Source of the DNA: Pseudomonas rubra
Lineage (GTDB): Bacteria > Pseudomonadota > Gammaproteobacteria > Pseudomonadales > Pseudomonadaceae
Direction: 5' to 3'
Length of the DNA stretch: 46,154 bases
Assembly (NCBI RefSeq): GCF_028656935.1
Contig: NZ_JAMDGZ010000005.1
Location: 1 to 46,154, forward strand
The position numbers and the translations under genes are program-made. Shown piece after piece: positions 8,779 through 16,752 of the stretch. Position 1 is the stretch's first letter. Each line of letters begins with the position of its first letter. Below the pieces are notes generated by a model, which was given only the letters and a program-made list of their open reading frames with translations, did not search any database and was not told the origin of the DNA.

Positions 8779-9492
8779 TCACTTGGTAGGGGCTGTGGCT
8801 AAGTCTGAGTCATTCAGATCAAGCTTGGCCTCGATATGATCCAGGTGCTCATGCATCAACGCCAACGCCGCCTCGCCGTCACCGTCTTCCAGCGCATCGA
8901 TGATCGCCGCATGCTCTTCCCAGGCACAATGGCTGCACGGCCGCGCTTCATACTGGGCAATGATCAGCGAGGTCTGGGGCACCAGGCCGTTGAGAAAGCG
9001 CGCCAACGGTACGTTGTCGGCCATTTCCGCCAGCTTGAGGTGGAACTCGCCACCCAGGCGGATCGCCGTGCAGCGCTGGCCCTGTTCATGGTGCTGGCGC
9101 TCGCGGGCAACCAGTTCACGCAATTGGCGGATTTTGGCCGGCCGTGAGCGTTTGGCCGCAAGGCTGATCAGGGTGGTTTCGGCCAGGCGCCGGGCGCTGA
9201 GGATTTGCCGTGCATGCTGCGGGTCGGGCGCGGCCAGGCGGGCGGTGTGGCTGGGGCGCTGGACGATCACCTGTTGATCGGACAGGCGCCCCAGTACCCG
9301 GCGAATCACCGTGCGGCTGACCCCGAAGGCATCGCCCAGCGCCTGTTCGGTCAAGGCGCTGCCGGGGGCCAGGCGCTGTTCGAGGATGGCATCGAACAGT
9401 CGCGGGTAGATCTGCTCGGCCGACAACCGGCGCTCGCCCTGGGCAAGCAGCGAGGGCAGGGCGGTGTCATGGGCGTGGGCGCTGGCGTTCAT
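8779..9492 (-). CDS. GntR/FCD transcriptional regulator
   Basis: 237 residues. After a 20-residue leader comes a GntR winged helix-turn-helix (about 22-90; ALTEQALGDAFGVSRTVIRR is the recognition part), then an all-helical FCD ligand domain. The FCD signature residues are visible (FHLKLAEMADN and the HEHLDHIE helix near the C-terminus), which in this family bind a metal and an organic acid. AGGAG lies 7 nt before ATG 9492. It starts 16 bp after the stop of the next regulator, so the two GntR genes are probably co-transcribed. Target and effector are not evident; the adjacent symporter makes an organic acid likely. Confidence 0.93.
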   Translation of the reverse strand: MNASAHAHDTALPSLLAQGERRLSAEQIYPRLFDAILEQRLAPGSALTEQALGDAFGVSRTVIRRVLGRLSDQQVIVQRPSHTARLAAPDPQHARQILSARRLAETTLISLAAKRSRPAKIRQLRELVARERQHHEQGQRCTAIRLGGEFHLKLAEMADNVPLARFLNGLVPQTSLIIAQYEARPCSHCAWEEHAAIIDALEDGDGEAALALMHEHLDHIEAKLDLNDSDLATAPTK

Positions 9493-9508
9493 GGTCGCAC
9501 TCCTGGGG

Positions 9509-10213
9509 TCAGAGGCCCGGATGATCGTCCGGGATGTTCAGTTCGATGCCCATGCGCCGGCCTTCCTGAAGGATATGGTGGCGCATCTGCGCGCTGGCCT
9601 GGGCGCTGTTCTTGTTGCGGATGGCGCGTACCACCGCTTCGTTTTCCTCAAGCCGCGCCGCCAGGTGCTCGGGCGAGTTGCGCAGCACCGCGGCGCTTTG
9701 TTTGAGAGCGTTGCTGGTCTGCTGCACCACGCTCTGGAAGATCGGGTTGGCGGTCAGGGTGAACAACTCTTCGTGAAAGGCAATGTAAGCATTTACACCG
9801 GCTTCGCTGTCCTGCTCTTCGAGGGCTTCGCGCATATCCATCAGGGTCAGGCGCAGCTGGCCGATCTCCTTGCTGCTGATCGACTGCGCCACCAGGCCGA
9901 CGATAAAGGGTTCGAGGGTGTAGCGCAGTTGCAGCACGTCTTCCAGGCTGGCCTGGGCGACGCCACTGTGGGCAACGGCTGCATCGGATGCATCGGTGTC
10001 CAGCACCAGCACGCCTTTGCCCGGCATCGAGCGTACCAGGCCCAGAGTTTCCAGCACGGTCACCGCTTCGCGCAGGCTCGGGCGGCTGATGCCCAGTTGT
10101 TCGGCCAGCTCGCGCTGGCCCGGGAGCATGTCACCAGAGCGCCACTGGCCACGGGCCAGGGCTTGGCGGAGTTTTTCCACCACCGAATTGACGACGGTCG
10201 ATGAGCTGATCAT
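9509..10213 (-). CDS. FadR-subfamily GntR regulator (PdhR/LldR-like)
   Basis: 234 residues: GntR winged helix-turn-helix (about 8-72; MLPGQRELAEQLGISRPSLR, TLGLVRSMPGKGV) followed by an FCD domain with FHEELFTLTANP and a C-terminal RHHI helix. Its N-terminal layout is that of PdhR/LldR proteins, which bind GGT-N3-ACC sites. Such a site (11665-11675) lies upstream of the symporter gene on the same strand, so I infer that this protein represses the transporter and its own operon. GGAG lies 6 nt before ATG 10213. It follows the symporter by 69 bp containing a hairpin without a T-run. Confidence 0.93.
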   Translation of the reverse strand: MISSSTVVNSVVEKLRQALARGQWRSGDMLPGQRELAEQLGISRPSLREAVTVLETLGLVRSMPGKGVLVLDTDASDAAVAHSGVAQASLEDVLQLRYTLEPFIVGLVAQSISSKEIGQLRLTLMDMREALEEQDSEAGVNAYIAFHEELFTLTANPIFQSVVQQTSNALKQSAAVLRNSPEHLAARLEENEAVVRAIRNKNSAQASAQMRHHILQEGRRMGIELNIPDDHPGL

Positions 10214-10252
10214 TGTTCACTCCATGAGAACAGGTGCATGGTTTGCTCCTGG

Positions 10253-10275
10253 GGCCGGCAGCTGTGCTGCCGGCC
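10253..10275 (-). other. Intercistronic hairpin between symporter and regulator
   Basis: A perfect 9-bp stem (ggccggcag / ctgccggcc, loop ctgtg region) follows the symporter stop. On the minus strand it is not followed by a T-run, so partial read-through into the regulator genes is likely. On the plus strand it is followed by gttttgtt, but no plus-strand gene precedes it. Confidence 0.5.
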
Positions 10276-10282
10276 GTTTTGT

Positions 10283-11593
10283 TCAGAACTCTTGTTGATG
10301 GGCGTTCGGGGTCTTGCGCTGGGCAAAGCCGAAGCCTTGTTTACCGGCCAGCACATTGTTGGCCCGTTCCATATCGATATCGCCTTCCCAGCGGCCAATG
10401 GCAACCGTGGCGACACAGTTGCCGATCAGGTTGGTCAAGGCCCGGCCGATGCCCATGAACCAGTCCACCGCCAGCACCAGCACCAGGCCGACCACCGGAA
10501 TGGCCGGGATCGCGGTCAGGGTTGCGGCGAGAATCACCAGTGCTGAGCCCGGTATGCCGTGAGCGCCTTTGGAGGTGATCAGCGACACCAGCAGGATGGT
10601 CAGCAGGTCGGTCATGGCCAGTGGCGTGCCGGTGGCGTTGGCGATGAATACGATCGCCAGGGTCAGGTAGATCGAGAAACCGTCGAGGTTGAACGAGTAG
10701 CCGGTCGGGATCACCAGCCCCACCGTCGAGCTGCCGATGCCCAGGTGTTCCAGCTTGCGCATGACCTGCGGCAGCACGGCATCGGAGGAGGCGGTGCCGA
10801 GGACGATGGTCAGCTCTTCGCGCAGGTACTTGATGAACGGCAGGATCTTCAGCCCCGACAGGCGCATCACCGTGCCGAGGATCAACAGCACGAAGCCGGT
10901 GCAGGTCAGGTAGAACAACGCCACCAGGCCACCCAGGTGCTGCAGTGATTCCAGGCCATATTTGCTGGTGGTGAAGGCGATGGCGCCGAACACGCCGATC
11001 GGCGCCAGGCGCACGATCATGCCCATGATGCGGAAAATGATATGGCTGAGTTCGTTGATCAACCGCGAAATACCCGAGGCCGCTTCACCCACCAGGTTCA
11101 GGGCGCTGCCGAACAGCACCGAAAACAGCAGGACCTGAAGGATGTTGTTGTCGGCAAAGGCGCCGATCACCGAAGTCGGGATCAGGTCCATCAAGAATGC
11201 GGCGGTGCCGTGGATGTGCTGGCCGCGTTCGGCCAGGGTGCTGGCTTCGGCGCTGGACAACTGGTCGAGGTGAATGTTGGCGCCGCTGCCGATGCCCGAG
11301 GTAAAGGCGAACACCAGGCCGATGACCAGGGCGATGGTGGTCAGGATTTCGAAGTAGATCACCGATTTCAGGCCAATGCGCCCGACCTTTTTCAGGTCGC
11401 CGGCACCGGAGATGCCGCTGACCACCACACAGAAGACGATCAGGCCGATGAGCATCTTGATCAGCTTGATGAAACCGTCACCAAGGGGTTTGAGCTGCAG
11501 GGAGACTTCGGGAAAGCTCAGGCCGCAGGCTATGCCTAGCACAAGGCCCAGCACCACTTGGAGGAAGATCGAACGCGAGCACCATTTGAGCAT
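10283..11593 (-). CDS. DctA-type dicarboxylate/organic-acid:cation symporter (DAACS family)
   Basis: Inner-membrane symporter of the DAACS (SLC1-like) family. I use ATG 11593 (436 residues, MLKWCSRSIFLQVV) because DctA proteins begin in this way; the GTG at 11632 would add 13 polar residues without a ribosome-binding site. Typical features are LKPLGDGFIKLIKM in the N-terminal half, the re-entrant hairpin IVLGTASSDAVLPQ, PTGYSFNLDGFSIY, and SKGAHGIPGSA in hairpin 2. Two signature positions differ from classical DctA: the usual Ser-Ser-Ser-Glu becomes ASSD and NLDGT becomes NLDGF, so the substrate may not be succinate/malate. It heads a likely operon with the two GntR regulators. No catabolic enzyme is adjacent. 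Confidence 0.9.
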   Translation of the reverse strand: MLKWCSRSIFLQVVLGLVLGIACGLSFPEVSLQLKPLGDGFIKLIKMLIGLIVFCVVVSGISGAGDLKKVGRIGLKSVIYFEILTTIALVIGLVFAFTSGIGSGANIHLDQLSSAEASTLAERGQHIHGTAAFLMDLIPTSVIGAFADNNILQVLLFSVLFGSALNLVGEAASGISRLINELSHIIFRIMGMIVRLAPIGVFGAIAFTTSKYGLESLQHLGGLVALFYLTCTGFVLLILGTVMRLSGLKILPFIKYLREELTIVLGTASSDAVLPQVMRKLEHLGIGSSTVGLVIPTGYSFNLDGFSIYLTLAIVFIANATGTPLAMTDLLTILLVSLITSKGAHGIPGSALVILAATLTAIPAIPVVGLVLVLAVDWFMGIGRALTNLIGNCVATVAIGRWEGDIDMERANNVLAGKQGFGFAQRKTPNAHQQEF

Positions 11594-11664
11594 GGGAGGG
11601 ATCTCTGGTCGGTGTCCCTGCTTCGATGCCACGGGGGCGAAAGAGCGGAGGACTTAATTATTGT

Positions 11665-11675
11665 GGTCTTACCGG
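11665..11675 (-). promoter_or_regulatory. Candidate FadR/PdhR-type operator
   Basis: GGTcttACC is a perfect GGT-N3-ACC dyad, the core bound by PdhR/LldR-type GntR proteins. It lies 72 bp upstream of the symporter start, in AT-rich DNA (ttaattattg) suited to a promoter. Binding by the regulator at 9509-10213 is inference from family knowledge. Confidence 0.5.
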
Positions 11676-11811
11676 TATGTCCAGTGCCTGGGCAGTGTAG
11701 GCGCGGTTTTTTCAGCTTGGCAAGGGATTGTTGCGCCCGTAGAAGATGTAAAATTTAAGGTCAGTAAAATCAGTGGCTTAGCAATTCAACAACCGGAGCT
11801 GGAGCAGTTTT

Positions 11812-12279
11812 ATGACGTCGTCAAATCGTCCTGACGTGACATTTCATACGGGCCAGTTGCGCTTCTCGGTCAGGTGTTCGGTCTTCTTGAGGAACGACCA
11901 GGGTGAGCTGCTGGTACAGAAGAAAAAAACCGACAATGACGCCAGCTGGGCGCTCCCGGGCGGGCGCTTGAAGGTTGGCGAGTCTGTGCTCGAAGGGGCC
12001 AGGCGAGAGATTGAGGAAGAATTCGGGGTGCAGACGTTCAACCACCGTTTCCTGGGGGTTGTCGAGCAGAACATCACCCTCGGAGAGCAGAGAATCCACG
12101 AGCACAATTACCTGTTTATCGCCGAGTTTGCCGGCGAAATACTGCTGTGCGACCAGACCCTGGACTGGAAGTGGCTTGATCCGGCGGCAATGGATGCAAT
12201 CAAGCCTTCTGGTTGTGCTGGCTTATTGCACGGCAGGTCGCAGATGATTTCTAATGGCTTTACCGGTCTGACCAGTTAA
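11812..12279 (+). CDS. Nudix hydrolase
   Basis: 155-residue Nudix-fold hydrolase that should cleave a nucleoside diphosphate linked to another group. The Nudix box is complete: GGRLKVGESVLEGARREI then EEEFGV fits G-x5-E-x7-REUxEExGU, with the metal-binding glutamates present. The first strand region (RFSVRCSVFLRNDQGELLVQ) and the sentence after the box are normal for the family. The sequence does not show which substrate is used. Single gene with a terminator at 12296-12328; GGAGCTGGAG lies upstream of ATG 11812. The C-terminal 20 residues are less conserved-looking and lack any motif. Confidence 0.92.
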   Translation: MTSSNRPDVTFHTGQLRFSVRCSVFLRNDQGELLVQKKKTDNDASWALPGGRLKVGESVLEGARREIEEEFGVQTFNHRFLGVVEQNITLGEQRIHEHNYLFIAEFAGEILLCDQTLDWKWLDPAAMDAIKPSGCAGLLHGRSQMISNGFTGLTS

Positions 12280-12295
12280 GGTGCGCTGTGCGGAC

Positions 12296-12328
12296 AAAAA
12301 AAGCAGCAGGCTCAACCTGCCGCTTTTT
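12296..12328. terminator. Bidirectional terminator between Nudix and XRE genes
   Basis: Stem aaaaagcagcagg / cctgccgcttttt (one mismatch region, loop ctcaa), flanked by A-rich on the left and T5 on the right. It ends the convergent Nudix (plus) and XRE (minus) transcripts. Confidence 0.8.
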
Positions 12329-12342
12329 CCGTGTTGCCGGGA

Positions 12343-12657
12343 CTAAGGCTTGGACATGGCCAGGTCCACCGCCGCGATCAGCTTGCCCAGGTCCTGGGGT
12401 GGGGCCTTGTGGATGACACCGAAGAGGTAGGCACGCTGCTCGTCTTCGTCTTCTTGTTCGGCGAAGAAGGCTTTGAGTTTGATGCCCAGCACCTCGGCAA
12501 ACCTCAGCAGGGCTTCCACGCTGGGGGTGTAGGTGCCAGTTTCGAAGCGGCTGATGGTCTTGGGGTCAAAACCGGTTTTCTCGCCAAGTTCAGCCTGAGT
12601 GAGCCCGGCTACCTTGCGGTAACGTCTGATGGCCGAACCCAAACTTGAAATTGTCAT
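12343..12657 (-). CDS. XRE-family helix-turn-helix regulator
   Basis: 104-residue cytoplasmic DNA-binding protein. The Cro/C1-type helix-turn-helix fills residues 5-60 (LGSAIRRYRKVAGLTQAELG, TGFDPKTISRFETGTYTPSV), with a short acidic linker (AEQEDEDEQ) and a C-terminal tail. Long enough to dimerise but with no sensor domain. The 266 bp between it and the aerotaxis gene are AT-rich and must hold both divergent promoters. There is no adjacent toxin-like partner, so an antitoxin role is not supported. Target unknown. Confidence 0.9.
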   Translation of the reverse strand: MTISSLGSAIRRYRKVAGLTQAELGEKTGFDPKTISRFETGTYTPSVEALLRFAEVLGIKLKAFFAEQEDEDEQRAYLFGVIHKAPPQDLGKLIAAVDLAMSKP

Positions 12658-12923
12658 CGCTTAATTCCCATTTAGAATCAAGAAATTAACGATATCCATA
12701 GGCAATAGACAACGCCACGATTCATCACCTTTATTTGCAAAATGTGATGTAATTCGTAGAATTGCGCGTTTGGACAGGTCAAAAGCCATCGAGTTTCAAC
12801 CCCTGCCTAGTCGCTGTATCCCTTTAGCAAAGCATCCCGGCAAAGCGGGGCCCTCGGTGTCGGACGAATGGTTTGCGCACTGCGCCGCTCAACCTCGCAG
12901 ACCCCTGCATATGGAGTTTTATC

Positions 12924-14489
12924 GTGCGTCTCAACATGCCGGTCACCTCGCTCGAGCAGACTTTCGGCGAGGATCAGCGGCTCATTTCCGCCACCGACAC
13001 CAACAGCAAAATCACCTACTGCAACGCCGAATTCGCCGCCATGAGCGGTTTCAGCCAGGCCGAGCTGATCGGCAGCCCGCATAACCTGGTCCGTCACCCG
13101 GACATGCCGCCCGCCGTCTTTGAACTGATGTGGCACTACCTCAAGGCCGGTCAGAGCTGGATGGGTATCGTCAAGAACCGCTGCAAGAACGGCAACTTCT
13201 ACTGGGTCAGCGCCTACGTCACGCCGATCCTCGAAGACGGTCGCCTGGTCGGTTACGAGTCGGTGCGGGTCAAGCCGAGCCGTGAACAGGTACGCCGCGC
13301 CGAGGCACTGTATGCACGCATGCGTGAAGGCAAGGCACCGGTGCCTGCCGGGCGCCGGCTGACGCAACTGGGCCAGGTGCTGAGCCTGCCACTGGCAGCG
13401 GGGGCGCTGGCGGTGGCGGCAGACCAGGCATTGCCGGGCTGGCCTGGCCAGGTCGTCACCTTCGGTTTGTTCGCCTTGCTCGGCCTGTGGTCCCACAGCC
13501 GCCTTGGCCGTCAGCTGGAGCGAATCGTGGAGTGCGCCGGCAATACCTTTGCCGATCAGATCAGCGCCCTGACCTACAGCGATGAGCTGGGTTCGGCGGC
13601 GCAGTTGCAGATGATTCTGATCAGTGAAGAGGCGCGGCTGAAGACGGCACTGACCCGCCTGAGCGATCTGGCCACGCAGATGGCCGAAGCGGCCCGTGAT
13701 GCCAGCCAGCTGTCCGGCAGTACTGAAACTGCATTGCTCCAGCAGCGTGGCGAAACCGACATGACCGCCACCGCCATGACAGAAATGGCTGCCTCCATCG
13801 CCGAGGTGGCCGAGCATGTGCAGCAGACGGCGGTCCAGGCACAAACCGCTAACCAGTTGGCCGAGCAGGGCAGCCAGGTCGCTGGCACCAGCCGCGAGGC
13901 AATCCAGCTGTTGGCGGCCACCGTCAGCCAGATCAATCAGGCGGTGACCCACCTGGCCGGGCAGACCCAGGACATCATGCTCGCCGCCGAGGTGATCCGC
14001 TCGATCGCCGAGCAGACCAACCTGCTGGCGCTCAACGCGGCCATCGAGGCTGCCCGGGCGGGCGAGCAGGGCCGTGGCTTTGCCGTGGTTGCCGATGAGG
14101 TGCGGGCGCTGGCAGCCAAGACCCGGCAATCGACCGTGCAGATCCAGAGCATCATCGAGAACCTGCGCAGCGGCGCTGCCGAGGCAGTGGGTATTGCCAG
14201 CCTGGGCATCACCGAAGCCGAGCAGGGCGTGGTCCAGGTGCTTGAAGCGCAGCGCGCGCTGCAGGGTATTCGCATAGCGGTCGAGCAGATCAGCGACATG
14301 AGCCAGCAGATGGCTGCCGCCTCGCAGGAACAGTCATCGGTGGCTGAAACCGTCAGCGAACAGATCAACAACGTTGCCAGCACCGTGCAAGCCACCGCGC
14401 TCAACGCCAATGCCGCGGCCAGCCGCGGTGCCGAGCTGCAAAGCATTTCTTCGGGTCTGCGGGCCCTGGTCGAGCGTTTCAATCGCTAG
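12924..14489 (+). CDS. aer2: PAS-containing aerotaxis receptor (Aer2-like of P. putida)
   Basis: Senses cell redox state through a PAS-bound FAD and signals to CheA. GTG 12924 is preferred (GGAG 7 nt upstream; first residues [20 protein letters not shown] resemble Aer), giving 521 residues. Order: PAS (about 10-115), with the FAD-site motif LVRHPDMP and a downstream Trp as in E. coli Aer; a short membrane anchor of two hydrophobic segments (about 160-195); and a signalling bundle with [20 protein letters not shown]. No periplasmic sensor. The PAS-GGDEF-EAL gene follows after 22 bp, the arrangement of the P. putida aer2-PP2258 operon, whose control by FliA, ppGpp and DksA has been described. 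The symbol rests on this synteny and on memory. Confidence 0.88.
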   Translation: MRLNMPVTSLEQTFGEDQRLISATDTNSKITYCNAEFAAMSGFSQAELIGSPHNLVRHPDMPPAVFELMWHYLKAGQSWMGIVKNRCKNGNFYWVSAYVTPILEDGRLVGYESVRVKPSREQVRRAEALYARMREGKAPVPAGRRLTQLGQVLSLPLAAGALAVAADQALPGWPGQVVTFGLFALLGLWSHSRLGRQLERIVECAGNTFADQISALTYSDELGSAAQLQMILISEEARLKTALTRLSDLATQMAEAARDASQLSGSTETALLQQRGETDMTATAMTEMAASIAEVAEHVQQTAVQAQTANQLAEQGSQVAGTSREAIQLLAATVSQINQAVTHLAGQTQDIMLAAEVIRSIAEQTNLLALNAAIEAARAGEQGRGFAVVADEVRALAAKTRQSTVQIQSIIENLRSGAAEAVGIASLGITEAEQGVVQVLEAQRALQGIRIAVEQISDMSQQMAAASQEQSSVAETVSEQINNVASTVQATALNANAAASRGAELQSISSGLRALVERFNR

Positions 14490-14511
14490 CCACCAGGGTG
14501 CAGAGGAACTC

Positions 14512-16200
14512 ATGGACGATAACTACCGTGCGGCAGTCGATGCCGCCGCGATCTTTTCCGAAACCGACCTCAGTGGCCGGATCACCTACGTCAACGAGCA
14601 GTTCTGCAGCATCTCCGGTTACAGCCGCGAGGAGCTGCTGGGGGCCAATCACCGGATCCTCAACGCCGGCCTGCACGGGCCGGAGTTCTTTCTCGATATG
14701 TGGCGTGCCCTGGTTGCCGGCAGGGTCTGGAAAGGTGAAATCTGCAACCGGGCCAAGGATGGCTCGCTGTATTGGGTCGACAGCACCATGGTGCCGTTGA
14801 TCGACCTGGCCACTGGCAAGGTGCGCAAGTACGTGTCGATCCGCTTCGACGTCACCGAAAAACGTCAACTGCTGCATACCCTGCAATGGCGGGTGGGCCA
14901 CGATGTGCTTACCGGGCTGCCCAATCGCGCCTATCTTTCCGACCTGCTCAACCAGGCCCTGGAGTTCTCACGCAACGAGGACATCCCACTGGCGGTGTGC
15001 ATGCTCGATCTGGACGGCTTCAAGGCAGTCAATGACGGTTACGGTCACGCTTGCGGCGACCTGCTGCTGGTCGAAGTGGCCACGCGCCTCAAGGGCATCC
15101 TGCGCGGTGGTGATGCCGTGGCGCGGTTGTCGGGAGATGAGTTCGTGCTGATTTTGCGCCATGTGCAGGAGCCGGCGCACCTGCAGTCGGCCCTGGACCG
15201 GGTGCTGAGCGCACTGGCCGCGCCCTACCGGATCCGTGGCCAGGAGATCCGCGTCAGTGCCAGCATCGGTGTGACCCTGTTCCCTCAGGACAACGAAGAC
15301 ACCGACACCCTGGTGCGGCATGCCGACCAGGCCCTGTACGTGGCCAAGCAGAGTGGACGCAACCGCTTTCACCTGTTCGATGTCTCGCTGGACCAGGAGG
15401 TCAAGGCTACCCACCAGACCGTGGCACGCTTGCGTCAGGCCCTGCACAACGGTGAGCTGTGCTTGTACTACCAGCCCAAGGTCAACATGCGCAGCGGTGC
15501 GGTGATCGGTTTCGAAGCGCTGCTGCGTTGGCAGCACCCGCACAAGGGGCTGGTCCTGCCCGCAGATTTTCTGCCGCAGATCGAACAGACCGACCTGATC
15601 GTCGAGATCGGCGAGTGGGTCATCGACCAGGCCATGACCTGCATCCGACGCTGGCAGGAGCAGGGCCATGAATGGCCGGTCAGCGTCAACATCGCCGCAC
15701 GCCATGTGCAACGTGATGATTTTGTCGAACGCCTGCAGCGGCTGTTGAACTGTCACCCGCAGGTGGCGCCGGCGCTGCTCGATCTGGAAATCGTCGAGTC
15801 GGTAGCAATCGAGAACATCCAGCGAGTCAGCCAGTGCCTGGACGCCTGCCAGCGCCTGGGTGTGCAGTTCTCCCTGGACGACTTCGGCACCGGCTACTCA
15901 TCGCTCAGCTACCTCAAGCGCTTGCCGACGCGGACCATCAAGATCGACAAGTCATTCGTGCGTGACATCCTTCACGACCAGGACGACCTGGCCCTGACAC
16001 GCGCAGTGATCGGCCTGGCCCGGGCCTTTGGCCGCCAGGTGATTGCCGAGGGCCTGGAGACTGTCGAGCATGGCCAGTTGCTGATGGGCCTGGGCTGCGA
16101 GATCGCCCAGGGCTACTGCATTGCCCGGCCAATGCCGGTTGGGCAGGTGATCGACTGGGTTGCCGGCTACCAGCAGCCGCCGCAGTGGAAGACCCAGTAA
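14512..16200 (+). CDS. PAS-GGDEF-EAL cyclic-di-GMP enzyme (PP2258-like)
   Basis: 562-residue cytoplasmic protein with PAS (about 8-125), GGDEF (about 130-290) and EAL (about 305-555) domains. The diguanylate cyclase signature reads SGDEF (about 206-210), a permitted variant, with an inhibitory-site RGGD exactly five residues before it. The phosphodiesterase domain has EAL (in GFEALLRWQHP, about 333) and DDFGTGYSS (about 455). Both activities could therefore be real, and the P. putida relative PP2258 has been reported as bifunctional. ATG 14512 has AGAGGA upstream and lies 22 bp after the aerotaxis gene, so the two are co-transcribed and probably couple redox sensing to motility through c-di-GMP. 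The earlier in-frame ATG at 14374 lies inside the receptor gene and is rejected. Confidence 0.93.
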   Translation: MDDNYRAAVDAAAIFSETDLSGRITYVNEQFCSISGYSREELLGANHRILNAGLHGPEFFLDMWRALVAGRVWKGEICNRAKDGSLYWVDSTMVPLIDLATGKVRKYVSIRFDVTEKRQLLHTLQWRVGHDVLTGLPNRAYLSDLLNQALEFSRNEDIPLAVCMLDLDGFKAVNDGYGHACGDLLLVEVATRLKGILRGGDAVARLSGDEFVLILRHVQEPAHLQSALDRVLSALAAPYRIRGQEIRVSASIGVTLFPQDNEDTDTLVRHADQALYVAKQSGRNRFHLFDVSLDQEVKATHQTVARLRQALHNGELCLYYQPKVNMRSGAVIGFEALLRWQHPHKGLVLPADFLPQIEQTDLIVEIGEWVIDQAMTCIRRWQEQGHEWPVSVNIAARHVQRDDFVERLQRLLNCHPQVAPALLDLEIVESVAIENIQRVSQCLDACQRLGVQFSLDDFGTGYSSLSYLKRLPTRTIKIDKSFVRDILHDQDDLALTRAVIGLARAFGRQVIAEGLETVEHGQLLMGLGCEIAQGYCIARPMPVGQVIDWVAGYQQPPQWKTQ

Positions 16201-16235
16201 GGGCCCGCTCCTGTGGGGCGGTGCGACGACTCGAC

Positions 16236-16312
16236 CTTGCCCCGCGAACGACCGCGCAGCGGTCGCAATCCAGGCAACACCTAGTTAACTGACACTACAG
16301 GCCTTGGCGCGG
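16236..16312 (+). repeat. Direct repeat, copy A (REP-containing)
   Basis: Starts cttgccccgcgaacgaccgc and continues through cagcggtcgcaatccagg to the next REP core. The same roughly 77-bp sequence recurs at 17956-18032 in the same orientation with about a dozen differences. The two copies bracket the gene pair 16354-17798. Confidence 0.75.
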
Positions 16313-16353
16313 GTCAAGCCCACAGTAAGGACGGCTGAACCTTCATTGGTTAC

Positions 16354-16752
16354 TCAGAGCTTCCCCAACTGTACCAAGCCTGCACCTATCATCAGCCAGG
16401 TGCCACCCACTGCCATCAACCAGCTAGACACTTTCATTCGACGCTGCAGATAGACTGGAAAATCGTGCATCTCATCCATCTCAATCGCCCTCCTGCCAGT
16501 ACCGACTCTCGGCCAAGCCAGCGCGCCACTGATAGATGCAACCACCAGGGCTCGAGACATAACGCCCTTGGTTCCCCATAGCTGTACTTGTTGTTGCAGC
16601 CAGCGATTGTTCTGCAGCGCTTTGCACATCACCCAGAAATGCCGTGTACAGGCGATATGTACGTCCATCGCAACGCCAGATAAAGCGATAACGAAAGGCG
16701 CCAGGCCGAACCCGATTTGAGCATTCAGAGGCCAGGTGTTGATATCAATCAT
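16354..16752 (-). CDS. Small membrane protein, candidate immunity protein
   Basis: Not recognised as a named family. ATG 16752 overlaps the stop codon of the upstream gene (ATGA), which fixes the start; the longer reading to 16884 would have an odd Cys/Arg-rich leader. The 132 residues contain three hydrophobic helices (about 13-29, 66-80, 109-127) and two charged loops, so it should sit in the inner membrane. It is translationally coupled to the glycine-zipper protein. A small polytopic membrane protein directly after a membrane-active candidate toxin is the usual layout of an immunity gene, but this is inference. Codon use and base composition look less GC-rich than the neighbours. Confidence 0.75.
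   Translation of the reverse strand: MIDINTWPLNAQIGFGLAPFVIALSGVAMDVHIACTRHFWVMCKALQNNRWLQQQVQLWGTKGVMSRALVVASISGALAWPRVGTGRRAIEMDEMHDFPVYLQRRMKVSSWLMAVGGTWLMIGAGLVQLGKL

Noticed and set aside
12343..12657. XRE gene as antitoxin of a toxin-antitoxin pair
   Set aside because: Neither neighbour looks like a toxin: one side is a Nudix gene after a terminator, the other the divergent receptor.
12658..12923. FliA-type promoter or Anr box before aer2
   Set aside because: I looked for GCCGATAA-type and TTGAT-N4-ATCAA sequences and found only poor matches (for example TCAAAAGC with a wrong spacer), so I report none.
12807..14129. 440-codon minus-strand frame opposite the aerotaxis gene
   Set aside because: Antisense shadow of a gene with clear PAS and signalling domains.
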